Below are positions 49,438 through 62,345 of a stretch of 64,000 nucleotides of DNA, piece after piece (positions within the stretch are counted from its first letter, which is position 1; each line of letters starts with the position of its first letter). The notes beneath the pieces are model-generated. The model worked only from the letters and a program-made list of their open reading frames with translations, was not told the DNA's origin and ran no database searches. The position numbers and the translations under genes were made by a program. The stretch spans positions 2,282,342-2,346,341 of the forward strand of contig NC_066855.1 of assembly GCF_001640805.2 (NCBI RefSeq). The letters run 5' to 3'. This stretch comes from Lates calcarifer. Taxonomy: Eukaryota; Chordata; Actinopteri; Centropomidae.

Positions 49438-49718
49438 ATCCAACCATTATCTATACCGCTTATCCGTTAAGGGTCGTGGGGGGCTGGAGCCTGTCCCAGC
49501 TGACATTGGGTGAGAGGCAGAGTCACCAATTAACCTAATGTCCATGTGTTTGGACTGTGGGAGGAAGCTGGAGTACCCAGAGAGAACCCACACAGACACA
49601 GGGAGAACATGCAAACTCCACACAGAAAAGCCTCGGTCTCAAACCAGGGTTCGAACCTTCTGCTGGAACCTTCTTGCTGTGAGGCGACAGTTCTAACCAC
49701 TGCACCGCCATGCCACCC
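49438..49718 (-). mobile_element. V-SINE/DANA-like SINE, internally deleted
   Basis: Read on the minus strand it has a tRNA-like head (CAGTGGTTAGAACTGTCGCC, B box GGTTCGAACCC with one shift), the joint TTTTCTGTGTGGAG, GCATGTTCTCCCTGTG, GGGTACTCCAGCTTCCTCCC, ACATGGACATTAGGTTAATT, and ends near AAGCGGTATAGATAATGG. About 100 bp of the usual body is missing between the AGAGGC and AGAGTCACC points on the plus strand. Confidence 0.75.
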
Positions 49719-50429
49719 ATCACCATGCAACAGACAGACACAATGAGAAACTAGCTGGTGGAGCATTTAGCAGTTAAAGAGGTTAAAATGAAATAGAGTT
49801 CAGTTCAGGCATAATGGTGTCCTTAAATATCAGATAAAAGTGTCAAATCATGCTTTCTATATATAGTATAAGTTGATTTCTTACACTGGTTGTTGGCAAC
49901 AAGAGCCTCTTGTTAGTTTTTTGTACTGATCAGAATGTGTATGCATCCTGCTGTTAACTTTTCTGGGATCCAGACAGTTAGACTGTGCACTTTGTCACCT
50001 TTATTGTATGTTCCTCTATAATTCATGGGGTTGCAGCTGCATGGATGTACGTCACTGAAAAGTCTTTGTGGTGTCTTTAACGTCATCTCTTCCCTCATTC
50101 ACTACATCCCTGTTGGACAAAATAACCACTGTATTCAAGGTAAACGGCATGGATGGAATATGCAGGATGAGCAGAGAGGGAAAATAAAGATAGATGAGAT
50201 ATGATGGCTGACAAAGGAAGTCATTCTTGGTTATGCAGCAGCAGTAGCTACTTGCACTCTGATGTCTGGATCTGAATTTTAGATGCTGCTTCTTACAAAG
50301 AGAATGATCTGTAGAGAGGATTAAGTAAAACCAGTTTCAATGTGAGAATCTGACTAGGCTTGAAATACTTTGAAATGATGTTTTAATGTGTTAATGAATC
50401 CAAATGTTCCAGGCCTCTAGACCCTTTGT

Positions 50430-50720
50430 ACAATCTACAGAAGAGCTGCCAAGAAGACTGGCAGCAACATAGTCACTGCCTGGGTTATGTTCACAGGGAA
50501 TTTTTATTTTTTTGAAAGTTGAAAAAATATTTATTCACTGCACCAGAGTTGAGGTGGATGATGGGCCTTCAAAATGCAGGATTTTGACTCCGGAGGCCAG
50601 GGTTCGTTTAGGCGACATTTGGTCAAACAAAAGCACTTTCCTTTTAGGGAGAGACTGTGGTTTTAGTTAAATATTGATAATCAAGTTGTGTTTTGTGATT
50701 AAGTCACTGTAGACTTTCTC
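50430..50720 (+). repeat. Diverged interspersed repeat, copy A
   Basis: It shares ATAGTCACTGCCTGGGTTATGTTCA, a T-rich stretch, CAACAAAAG/CAAACAAAAGC-type phrases and AAGTCACTGTAGACTTT with copy B, in the same orientation. No ORF. Confidence 0.5.
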
Positions 50721-51211
50721 TGTATTTAATCAAAGCCATTATCTTTCACCCAACTCCTCCCACCATGAGCAAGCACTTGTCAACAGTGACAAGGAATTGA
50801 AAAGGCAATATAAAACTGTAGCAACTAGTTTTCTAGTGCTGTTACTGGCTCTTCTTTTTTCTTCAAAACAAAACAAGCAAAAACAGAAACCAAATCCCTC
50901 ACAGCTACTGCTCTTCATGACCCCTGACCTCTGATCTCTCTATGCATAAGGCAGTGGGGTGATGCAAGGTGACGAGTCTAAAAAACAAACAAACAGAGAA
51001 GTGCGATGCATTTGTTAGTTGCCTGCACAAAGACACAGACACGTGCACAAATGATCAAATGTTTTGCAGAACCTGACAGTTAGATACAGTATCTGTCCAG
51101 TCTGCAGGACAAACACAAACCATTTCCACACACAGTTAAACATTCACACGGCTGACTGTGTTTGCTTTTCCGTGGATTAGACAGGAAGACTGTGTGTGTT
51201 GTGTTTTCATT

Positions 51212-51233
51212 CACACACACACACACACACACA
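51212..51233. repeat. (CA)n microsatellite
   Basis: About 11 CA units, preceded at 51191 by a short TG run. Confidence 0.95.
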
Positions 51234-52639
51234 TACAAAATCACAGATGACTATCATTCAACATTACTGCACACACTTTTGAATTATTATTGAAGTAGAT
51301 AAAGCAGGACAAAACAAGCAGAGGGGAATAAAAGAGCAGCAGGAGACTGTTGATGTCTCATGTTAACTCTTCTTCTCTTAACTGAACATAAGGATAAGAA
51401 AACTGTTTGTCCTTCTCATGCTTTCAGTCTATCTCACGCTGGTGTCAACATGCTGTAGCCAATGAGAAATCAGTTTCACCCTTTTCTTCGCCTCTGTGGA
51501 CATGTATTGACTGCATTCATTGCCTAAGTCCAAAGTCTATTATCAAAGCAATAGGGACGATTGAGCTGTTGTTAGATGCTGTTGAGAGTAAACACCTGTT
51601 ATTCAGTGCAACTTGTGTTCAGTTAATGATTCCACGTTAAAGGGGGAGTTTGTAAATCATGGGTTAACTATGAGGTGGGAGGACCTGCCTGCTTAGTCAT
51701 ATATACTGGTGTACAAATCCTGTCACCACTTCAGCAGCTTTGGCGTCAAATTGATCATCTTGGCAATGTGCAGAGGAAGGAGCAACACTGTGCTTTGGTC
51801 CCAATGTAGCATCAGAAAATGAAACACAAGAACTGCTCCATATTTGAAGAACTAAAGCATAACTTTGGGTAATCATCCACGTCACAGTATGTCCACTAAA
51901 GTGCTTGTTTAGTGCTTAACCAAGAGGTTGGTTTGGTCATACCATATACCACATGAGGTCAGTAGGTCCTCATAAGTGTAGTAAAACATGTTAAAACACT
52001 AAGCCACATTATGCACACAGTCACAGTCAGACACACATGCACACACACACACACGGCGTTCAGCGCAGGTAAACACTGTCTGTCAAAACAGCAGTTCAGC
52101 TACATCATTTCCTCCAGCTTCCTCTCCTGTTTACAGTCAGGCGCTTTCGAAGAAGACAAGAGCAGGCAGAGGCAGAGGGAATAACAAACAGCGGAAGGCT
52201 CTACGTTTGTACTCCCACAATCCCTCTGTCCCCAGTGGAAACACTGAACTGTCAGAGACAGATGAAAAATAAGCCTGATTTGATTCAAAAACACAGAGGG
52301 ACACTATTCTCATGAAAACACAGGGGAGAGACAGACAGGTGAGTGGTGCTTGGTTACTGAACACTCATTCAGTGGACATGCAGACACACTTCACAGCCAA
52401 TATGATGATTTTTTTTTCTGACAAATATTGCACTTTGTTACTATACTTGTTGAAATGCAGTGATTCACAGTGTCACTTTTGATTCTATAAGTCAGTGGAT
52501 CCCCTCCTCATAGTTGAGACACCGCTCTGTCCAAAGATCAATCTGAAGGGTTGTAAGGTTATTTATCATTTTCTTACCTTTCCCAGTTTATCACCACCAA
52601 GCCTCTAAAAAGATTCAAATGAAGCTCTTTGAGAGCGGA

Positions 52640-52930
52640 ACGTATCATGGTCCTAAACAGAATCACTGCCTGGATTATGTTCAGAGGCAAGGGTTGTTGG
52701 TTTTTTTTGTTTTTTGTTGCTAAATTTACAAACTGTACTGAACAGCGAGCATACAGGCTGCATGACCGTCACACCAGAAACCACATCCAAAATTCCAGTC
52801 TGTGGTTAGGTTTTGGCAACAAAAGCGCTTTGGTTAAAGTTAGGGAATGGTCATGATTTGGGTAAAATGTTAAAAAAACATGCTGTATTTCAAGTCACTG
52901 TGAACTTTTTGAACATGAGCTTTCGCTAAA
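52640..52930 (+). repeat. Diverged interspersed repeat, copy B
   Basis: It contains AATCACTGCCTGGATTATGTTCA, GGTTAGGTTTTGGCAACAAAAG, GCTTTGGTTAAAGTTAGGGA, TCATGATTTGGGTAAAA and AAGTCACTGTGAACTTT. The GGTTAGGTTTNGGCAACAAAA phrase is typical of a common fish repeat. Copy A lies 2.2 kb to the left. Confidence 0.55.
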
Positions 52931-54299
52931 CTAAAATTAGGTCTATGTAAACTTTATTCCTTAGAGAAACTTATACCCATAAGAGTGTTGGTGAGTGACC
53001 AAAGCTTCATCTTAGCCACAAGCTAAAAAGAATGAGAGCTTCTACATGTAAATGTAAAAATGTGGCCAAGTGGAAAAGAAAAAGTAGCAAAGGATGCATT
53101 TTAAAAGTGCACTAGAAAAAATAGTGACAGCTGTAGCAATCATCTCATGACCTGACTGAAACATTCATGATCAGAGGATCCATTAGGTTCAGTGTGCTCT
53201 CGTAACTCATTCATTTGGTAAGTGTGTGGGTGTAGGACCTGAGGCACAAAGCCCTCACCTGTACTCTGATTTCACCTGCTGTCTTTTTAAAGTGTGAATT
53301 TCAGTTGGTCTGTCATACTGCAGACAGTCAACAGGTTCATGAAACTTCAGACAAGGAACAAAGCTGCTGTGCTGCCTGTGCTGCCTGTGCTGACAGCGGA
53401 GGGTATTAATGCACTCTCCCAGCAGACATCTTTGGCACAAAAGGTGAACAAGCTGTACTCAGTTAAGAGAATGAAGTATTATTGTTACACGTGTGTCACT
53501 AGGTGGATGGATGGACATAACCCAGCAAGCAAGTTCATGGAGACCCAAACACAGCTAACAGCACTACAGCACAACACACTGTGGAGACATGTTTCTAAAC
53601 AACAATCAGGTGTCTCTACACAGCCCTGGCCCTAGAACTGGGATAGAAATTAAGTGGATCAGAGCGATTGATTCAAGACAATCACGGTGTTCGTGCTTGT
53701 GCACAGGAGGTGGGAAGGTATGAAGAGGGCAGGGGGCGTGAGATTGACAGAACTTCTGGTGCATGCTAATGTAGACATGGGATATTAGCAGGTAAACAGC
53801 CTAGGATGAAACGAACAAAGGAAAGTAAATTTAAAAAGAAGGCAGTGACAGAGCCACAAGGACAGCATTGTTTTTCCCTGTGTGTTCTCGGTGTAGTTAG
53901 ACCAGGAGGAGAGTTGTGAGTACCGCTGTCTGCTAGCTCTGACAAAACCGTCTCATCCGTTCTGCATGTTAGCTTTGCTGCAGCTAACGTAACACAACCA
54001 AAGACCTCTGTTGTTTGTTTTGTACTGTGATATTTGTCCTTCCAATGTTTGCATTGGTCAGAATAAGAATCATTATACAGCACATGTGAAGTGAAATAAA
54101 CTCATTATCTAAGAACTCATGATATGTGCAATGTTAAAGTTCCTCTTCATTTTGGTTTTCACCAGGCTTCAGTCTAATATATGAAATGAAAACTGTGTTT
54201 TTTTATTTTTGGCTCTGCCTGCAGTTTGACAAGGACCATGAGATTATTAACTCTATTTCCAAATCTGCACAGGAAGGACCTGTAACAGTAAAGTCAGTC

Positions 54300-54455
54300 C
54301 TTCCATTCATTCATCCACTGTGCTGTATTTAGCATCATAAATCTATTTTCCAGCTACTTATCCATCCACCCAATTACCCAGCTACCAATGATCCATTCAT
54401 TCATCCATCTATCCATTCACCCTGTTCATCCATCCATCCTTCCATCTGCAGCAAG
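54300..54455. repeat. Degenerate (CATC/CATT)n tract
   Basis: Interrupted blocks of TTCATCCA, ATCCATCCA and CCATTCATTCATCC form a decayed tetranucleotide array. Confidence 0.8.
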
Positions 54456-55849
54456 TTATGAGAGCTGATGTGAGCTGAGCACCATTAGCTCTGTTCACCC
54501 AGTGAAATTACGAGCTTTAGCCTGTTGAGCTGCTCTCTGCACAGTCAACTGCACAGCATCAGACCGACGGCACAATACATCTCAATAGTGAGGAATCAGA
54601 TAACGCAGCACAGGAAATTGATAAACATGGCAAATTTATCAGAGGAAACAATGGAGATAATCGTCTTGTTTAAAAAGCTCATCACTGTCTGGTAGTGGAC
54701 ACCTCATCCATTGATTTGTTACATGTTATCACACTAACAGTAAGTTACGCAGTGCTCCCTACATACACGTACACACAACAGTTAGTTATATTTGCCAACG
54801 CAATATTTGTTCACAAGATGTACTGATAGACTATATGTGTTCAGGAGTTTCTTGTAATCCAGGAGGAAGGGCGTCATTAGGTTAAACATATCAGTCTTAT
54901 GATGTGTAGTAACGGATGTTGTTGTTTTGGTACAGGAGGTGGTTTCACGTGCTGCCCACTCTTCCTCTTTCCTGTTGGCAAGTAAACAAACAGAGAGAGC
55001 TTCATTAGATTTAAGTTGCAACCTGCTGCTACAGTGATGCAGCGGAGGCTGAATGTATCTGTGTTATTTTTTACATAACTCGAATAAAAGAGCAAAAACA
55101 CACGGAGATCACAGAAACACGAACATGGCAACTGCATTAACAGCACAATAAAGACAACAAAACATCATTTGCATAAAATACCTTTAATGGAGTGTTAAAA
55201 TCATCATTTAAATAAAGAGCGAAAAAACATTTAAAGACATAATTAAAAGTGCAGTAATCACAACAGGCAGTGCACAATGGTCCACCTCTTCACATGCGTA
55301 CATCAGCCTACGCAGCCACTGTCCATTTATAAGCAACAGGTAAATAAAGGTCACACAAATAAATGAATGATTTCCACTGCTCTTCTTGATTTGTAGCTAA
55401 CGTCGTAGCTTGTGGTATAGTTAAAGTGGCAAAACAATGCACATTACTTCAAGATAGAAATGAAGAAAGAACAGTACAGTGTGTCTCCCTTTAAAAATGT
55501 ACGTAATGTGTTTGTGGAGAATATAAAGCTTTAATGGCAGTGATGTCAGCTGGTCAGATCTGTGCCCAGTAGTGGACCAGTAAGCGACCAAAAATCAGTT
55601 AATGCAGGTTTTAAAAGACGCCTCAGGTTGTGGTTACTGCAGTTAGGAAGCTTGACTTAGATGCTAATTATTATGTAAGCTGTACAGATATTTGTACTGA
55701 TTAAAACAGATGACTCCAATGCTTTTTGTTGCCTTTAGACATGGTAGGAATGACACACACTGGGCCTAGCCATTTACCACAATTTTGAGGACTTGTCCTC
55801 TACTTGACTCTCTCCATTTTCTGCTACTTTACACTTGTTCTCCACAACA

Positions 55850-56165
55850 GTTCAAAGGTAAATACTGCACTTTTTACTCCACTACATATTAGTAGCAACA
55901 AATATAAACATAAATTATGATGTGTCGTTATTAGTTAACATAGGATAAAAAATTAAAAGCTCCTCAGCAGTAGATTAATTAATTGAATCAAAGTGAGCTC
56001 CACCATTACCAGCTGCAACATTAAAGTAAGGTACACACTGATTCATTAATACAGTATATATTATTCTGAAATAATAAGTACATGGATTAAAAGTGCTGTT
56101 ATTTTAAATACATTTTGATGCTAATATTTTTGGGTATTACAACCATTACTTTCCCACCACTGCCA
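55850..56165 (+). repeat. Fish interspersed repeat copy
   Basis: It starts near TAAATACTGCACTTTTTACTCC, runs through CTCCACCATTACCAGCTGCAACATTAAA, and ends near ACTTTCCCACCACTGCC, an order typical of an abundant percomorph repeat. Scraps of its end appear at about 14.09-14.12 kb and 21.99-22.02 kb (AATACYTCTTCCACCACT). Confidence 0.55.
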
Positions 56166-57079
56166 CTACCCACTGTCTCCCTCCTTCTCCCAGTCATTAC
56201 AGTGTAAATGAGGCGAGCTGAACCCTGTATGTAAACAAAGAGTCACCTGTCACTGTGAATCGATACAGCTGATGGCTGCTGCATGATTGCAGCAGCAGAT
56301 TGATGGGAAATGACAAAGGCAGGACGTCTGCACACAACCAGACTCATGTGGGATCATTAACTGTCACATGAGGAAAAAATAATGTCTGCATACGTCAGTT
56401 ACAAGCTGGTCCCCATCAAATATGAGCATAAAGTCAAAGGAAAAGTTTGCTACATTTTTAATAAGGCATGATTCAGTCACAAATGAACTATAAATAGATT
56501 TCTGAGTGCAGTTATTTTTACTGCAGTCCTTAAAAAATGGCACCAGTTCAAGACATTTAACAGAGACAGTCCTCATTAAATATATTAAAGGTGACACCTT
56601 GTTACAGTTACACCCCATCAAATCCATTCTCCCATTAAGAATGAATGTGAGAGGAGAGTCCTTTACTTCCTAATCTTTTCCTACGTTGTCACCAGGAAAC
56701 ATGCGTCACCTCCCTGTGGGAGACTCTCTTCAGTCCGTGCAGGGAGGGAGATTAACGCTGTTTTCTAATTTGATCATAGTAATTTTATGAGCCTGTCAGC
56801 GAAAGGCCTATGTAGCGGTGACGGAGGCTGGTTGCAAAGTGGTCTTTAATTTTGGCTGCCAGTCTGAGAGGGAGGATGAGTCACACCGAGCACAGAGCAG
56901 CAGCGTTCGATCAGTTGGTTGGTCGGCCTTCGGTGGCAGATTTGACACAGACTCATTTATGCTGTTTATGCTGCTTCTCTCGCGCACTCTCTCTCTGTCT
57001 TTGACACACAGGCACATACCAGAATAAACACATACAGTTTGCATTTCCCTTTGCTGTTGTTACATCGTGATTTCATTAC

Positions 57080-57290
57080 CCTCTGTCAGTCACTCGCACT
57101 CACTCACTGTTGCTACTTTAAAGGACCTTTACATTCACTCACTGACTTTTTAACTCTTTCACTTTTTCATTCACTCACTCCCTCATGCATTCCCTTGTTG
57201 CCTTTTTAACTAATTAACTCTCACTCACTCATTTTACTCACCCACCTGCCCTCCAATTCACTCGCTCACACCATTATTTAGTCCCTCACC
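57080..57290. repeat. Degenerate (TCAC)n tract
   Basis: Clusters of CACTCACTCACT, CATTCACTCACT and CTCACTCACTC are separated by unique DNA. It looks like a decayed tetranucleotide array. Confidence 0.8.
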
Positions 57291-57424
57291 CCACTGCTTC
57301 CTCCTTCCTCTTCTTTTCTAGCACACTTTGCAAAATATGCTTATTGGCTCCCATTGGCCTGAAAATGAACTGGGCATAACTCCTCTACACCCTATGCAGA
57401 CACACACACATCCTTATCCACCAA

Positions 57425-57586
57425 TCTTTGTGCGACTGTTCAATAATAGACCCTAGACCCTAATACAAGCCTTAACCTTCAAACAGCCATTTAAACTTGT
57501 GGGGTCCAGCATTTTGATCCTCACAAAGCTGTGGGACCCCACAAGTACAGTGGACCCACCCATGAATAGAATAAAACAAGGCCTTC

Positions 57587-57625
<39 letters not shown>
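57425..57625 (+). repeat. (CA)-associated foldback repeat, copy 2, with (CA)n tail
   Basis: A stretch of ACCCTAGACCCTAAT and AACCTTCAAACAGCCATTTAA leads to a perfect 13-bp inverted repeat (ACTTGTGGGGTCC at 57495-57507; GGACCCCACAAGT at 57534-57546). About 18 CA units follow at 57589-57625. The order of parts is typical of an abundant fish repeat. Confidence 0.7.
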
Positions 57626-57627
<2 letters not shown>

Positions 57628-59194
57628 CTGGCCCTGGATCTGTCTTGTCAAGACACGCGAAGCCCACAGACAAACACTTTGTCCTGATTATGCAAACACA
57701 TTACGCAGACTGTTTAAAATGCAACAACAGTGCTGATCCTCCATGTGAAATTAGTTTATAAACATATGACTGCTAAAAGCACAAATTGTTTGATACTTAG
57801 CTACGTCAGTTGTGGTTTAGTGAAGATGTGTGTGTGTGTGTGCTTTTTGTGCTTGGCAGAGGAGTGGCAGATATCCCTGTAAAACCGAGAGACCACATTT
57901 CTGCAGGACAGAGGAGTCATACACAGCTGCCACCACACTCTTGCACAGGGACTTACAATCATGAGCCACATGTAGAATGAAGCTCAGAAAGACAGTGCAA
58001 TCATATAGGAGCACAAAGATCAACATACATGCTGCATGTTACTGTATATTACCAAGCACAGCTGGATTGAATCTCATGTCATTGTTATGTTTCTGTATAT
58101 GTATGTGGACATTATGCACATGGCATGTACACATAGTATATTTTTTAGACATAATTATTTCTAATAAAGCTGCTATGGGATTTTAAAGACTTAAAAACAG
58201 TTCCAGGACTAATATATTCACATCACATTAACAAACTTTTTAACCTGTGGAATCTTTAACCACTTGTTTACTTATTTATTCTAGGGGTTTATTTATGTCT
58301 ATTCAACATGAAAAAATGTAACATATATAAACATACAGCTGCATTGTGAGGGCAATAAATTAGGGCATACTGATGGACAGTAAAGACAGCTGAGGTCATC
58401 TGGGTACTTTTGTGAAACTGTCACAATGAGAATCAGTTACACCTGAATCTAAACTATAAAAGAGCAAGCTAAATATGTAAAAGGCCAGCAACCGTGTGTC
58501 TTAGATTAACAACAGGGTTAAGTTAGCCAAGAAAAGAAAACAAGAGAAGACAAGAGGAGGAAAAATGGTTTTATATAACCCGACATGGCGGATCAATCAT
58601 CAAGCTGTCATTACTTAAAAGATGTCTGAATCACAAGGTGAAGACAAACACCACTGCAGATCAGGCCTTGAAGAGACACAAGATGATCACCCTGCCATCA
58701 TTCTGTGAGTTCTTGTTGCATAACACAGAGTGAATCACAGTACTGTTGAGGATGCCCACAGCTGCAAGGTGAATGGTTGCGTCTGATGATTAATGATGCA
58801 GCACTCATTAATTGCAAAGTTCTGAGAGAACTTTCAACAAGGCTCTCAGTGTAGTCAAATCCTTTTTTTTAAATAAAATTTGTTTGAATATAAATCATGC
58901 ACAGAGTGGTAAGACTAGCTAGCATCTCCTCTCTGTGAGGTGCGTGTGTGAGTCAGCACATCTTGAAATATAATGAATGTATGATGTAAATCAGTGTTAA
59001 TGTTAGCAAGCTAGGCTAACTAGTTTCTACTTTCAGAGTGGAAGCTATTTGCCCTAGCATGCTAACTTCCTTTCACTTAGTGGAATACAAACTAAACAGT
59101 ACAATAGGCATGCTAATGCTAGCATGCAAGACCGATGCTATGTGTGAAAAAAGGGGAAAAGCGTCACATATCAACGTTCCTCCAGGGCTCCAGT

Positions 59195-59285
59195 TACAGA
59201 GGCAAGGCAAAGCAAGGCCAGTTCATTTGTACTTTCAATCACAAGGCAATTCAAAGTGCTTTACACAAGCAGACAAGTTGCCAAA
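59195..59285 (+). repeat. Fragment of a common fish repeat (AGGCAAGGCAA type)
   Basis: GAGGCAAGGCAAAGCAAGGCCAGTTCATTTGTAC, then ACAAGGCAATTCAAAGTGCT and TTACAC. This phrase is widespread in fish genomes and is often taken for the end of a retroposon. No ORF. Confidence 0.55.
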
Positions 59286-62224
59286 AAAGCCTGCACAAAG
59301 GCAAAGTTAAACGTATTAAAAGCGTTTTATAACAACATTAGAGTTTATATTTACTTTGACTGTAGAAAAAGAGAGGACAATTCAGGTATCTGTTCGACTT
59401 CAAATTACCTCTTCTGATTTATCATTAAATGCAATGTTTAATCATTATTGTCCATTTTATTGTCCATCAAACCAGGAAATGACGAGATTACATGGTTTCA
59501 TATAATTTGAATTCACATGCTGAGCAAGAAACTGGTCATTTCCTCTTATAAACAGCGGAACAGATTACTGCAAACAAATTTGTTTTTGTGTTGTGATAAC
59601 TGTTAACTAGATAAAAATCTCTGCTTTAATTTATACAGTGGTAGTCATGCATGCAATATTAGGTATGTTGAATTTATTTGGCTTCTCTATTTTAATTATT
59701 TTCACTGCTGGGGCAAACATTTGCAATAACCAGACCCTGTGAACTCATCCCTCATTTCCTTTGCAACTGTGATCTCATTTTCCCATGGCAGCCTCCAGGC
59801 TCAGAAAGACAACAAGAGCTCAAAGACAACAGAACAATTAGTAGTTTCTACCCTCTACAAACTGGGCCAGTCCTGTGTGTGTGGTGTGTTCATCATACGT
59901 GATGTGAGTGTTTGAGTATTTATGCATGTCTGTCTATCTTGAAACCATGCTTTGGATCAGAGCCATCAATTACTGTCTCTTACCATAATCTACTCCACCA
60001 GCAGCTCAGCATCTGTCCTGCTGTGAAGTCTGAGGACGAAGACAAACACCAAGTGAATCAATCTGTTTTCCATCCACAGGAGAAAAAAACACAAACACTG
60101 TGTAAGCCCTTGATGGGCCAGCTGACTTCCTGGTCTAGTCTCATCTAAACACTTTTTGTTTTTCAATAACAATGCAATGAAAAAGCCCTGAGCATAGTTA
60201 AAGCTAATGAAACTGACGTATCACATCAGGTTTTTGACATGAAGGATACAATGTTCAGCTTGAACTTTGGTAGGAAAATAAAGATTTACTCCCGGAAAAT
60301 GATAAAAAAATAAAATGAAATCCAGCCAAAGTTTACATCCCACACAAGCTAAAGTGCGTCTCATGCCACAAAATGACACTGTAGAGTCCTACACAGGTCA
60401 CATTTTGTAAACCCACGCCTGCCACAAACCTCAGTACTGGCAACATCCTGTTACCCATTACGTTAATTACTGGTCAATACTCAACAGCTGCTGACTCTGC
60501 TGCTGCTCTGCTACCACGCTGCTCACACTCACGCCTCATGTAGAAATGTCCTTGTTTTAAACAAGTTAGCTGTAAACTTTAAGGTCTTCCAACCAGCTCA
60601 AAGCAACGTCTGCTTTGAGCTGCAGCAACAGTTCTTATTTTCACAATTTATGGTTGTAGGTAAGAAATGAGAAGCCTCCTTTTATTTATTTCTGTGAGAA
60701 TTCAAAAACCCATAGATGCATAAATTATCATGAATTTCTAGCAGCATAGCAACAGTGAGGACGGGGCAGCATAACTCAGGGTCAGCTTGCTCTTCAACAG
60801 TAATATTTCTCCCTGTTATTAGCGAAATAGAACACAGCAAATACAGCATCAGTACAGTCACATGAACGTTTTGTTCCAGTTGTGAACAGAGCAGAACACT
60901 TTTCATGTTATTACCAATTACACACATGCTATAATGGGGATGTGACCTATGTAGCCTTCACTTGAGTGTAGATACTGCATTCAGTAGGTTGTCATCAAAA
61001 CTCTTATGTAGCTGAGGGCTTAATAGGTTACCAAATGACAGCACAACCTTTTCTCATTAATGTTGTTGTGTGACTTGAGTGCAGAAAACGGATCTCTTCA
61101 TGATGTCGTGTCAATTCACGGTTTTCAAGAACTATGCCAAGGTTGTCCTGCTCATCCAACACAAACATCATGCTGTTACATTACTTTCAATGCCACAGAA
61201 TGAAAGCATGAGGTTCCAAGGATGGTGATTTGAACTATTCTAGACATGAATTTGTATCAAATATCCAATAACTTGTAGTGTCCTCAAGGAAACTGACATA
61301 CACTGTTCATGACTCACATTTCAAGGGGTCAAAGACATGTCATGAGCAATTCAGCTGTTGACATGATGAAAAAGGACAGGAAAGTGTGAGAGATGCAAAG
61401 AGTTCCTGAAACAGACTGAGGTTTCTCCTCTTTTCCAGCCAATGTAAGTAAGCTGTGACGTGGTTTAATGAGTCCGCTGCTCTGAATGGCTGTTACGCCA
61501 TGTTTGAGTGACAGAGAGGGGATACACAGGGTGACGTCTAGATGAATCAAAGTGGAGTGGGAGTCACCTGGTGAGGCCTGGGACGTAGATGGAAGAGGCT
61601 GAACAAACAAGAAAAAGGGTGAAGATGATTTGGGGAAGGTAAATGTGGAGTGAGTGCAAATGATACAAGCGTTGGTTATGTTTATGATTATGTCCCATCC
61701 TTTGCTGCATCCTCTCCTTTGTTCAAAATTCAACACTGACAAAATAATTGTGGCACCACTGAGGAGCAGAGGGACCTTTGAAACCAGGTCATACTGCATG
61801 TTGAAGCAAAATGAAATCACCTACAGTACCTATAGACTGATCAGTCCTTATTTGAAGTGGTAGAATACTTCATGCTCAAACGTATGAATGTAGGGATCAT
61901 TGAAGGCCAACTCACCTCGATCAAAAGGTGTAAATATTCCTACCTATACAGTACACAGTAATCTGATGTATTTAAGATTGAAGTACAATAAACTGGAGCT
62001 CAAAACTATTTTCAACATTTCTTTTCTCTGACCTCTTTATTGTGATCATTTCACAAATTTTACTCGAGCTTGTTTTGGTGAGAAGTGTAACTTTTAATTA
62101 GCTCATGATAAACTGAGATCAAATGAGAACTTAAAAGAGAAAAATGAAAAGGAGTCAAAGGAAGACTTCATATTTCATTCAGTTACAGAACTGATTCTTT
62201 AATCCTTCTTTGAGAACAGTGAGG

Positions 62225-62345
62225 TTCAGCAGACAGGCAACCAGGGTAGAGAGAAGGGGGGCGACACACAGTAACCGGTCTGACTGCCTGGGAGTCGAGC
62301 TGGGGACATGGTGTTCACCCTAACCACTCCAGCATCGGGTCAGCA
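62225..62345 (-). mobile_element. Decayed tRNA-headed SINE fragment
   Basis: On the minus strand, GATGCTGGAGTGGTTAGGGTG is A-box-like and GCTCGACTCCC is B-box-like. It resembles the head of the SINE at 24.6 kb. Too degraded to be a tRNA gene. Confidence 0.45.

Noticed and set aside
49640..49718. Possible tRNA gene (A and B boxes, minus strand)
   Set aside because: The boxes belong to the tRNA-derived head of a SINE, and the cloverleaf is not completed. The same holds for the heads near 19.55, 24.72 and 62.3 kb.
61329..61820. 163-residue minus-strand ORF
   Set aside because: It is the longest free ORF upstream of pemt, but it has no recognisable domain, its codon use matches the AT-rich surroundings, and there is no splice or promoter context. 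Treated as chance or repeat-derived.
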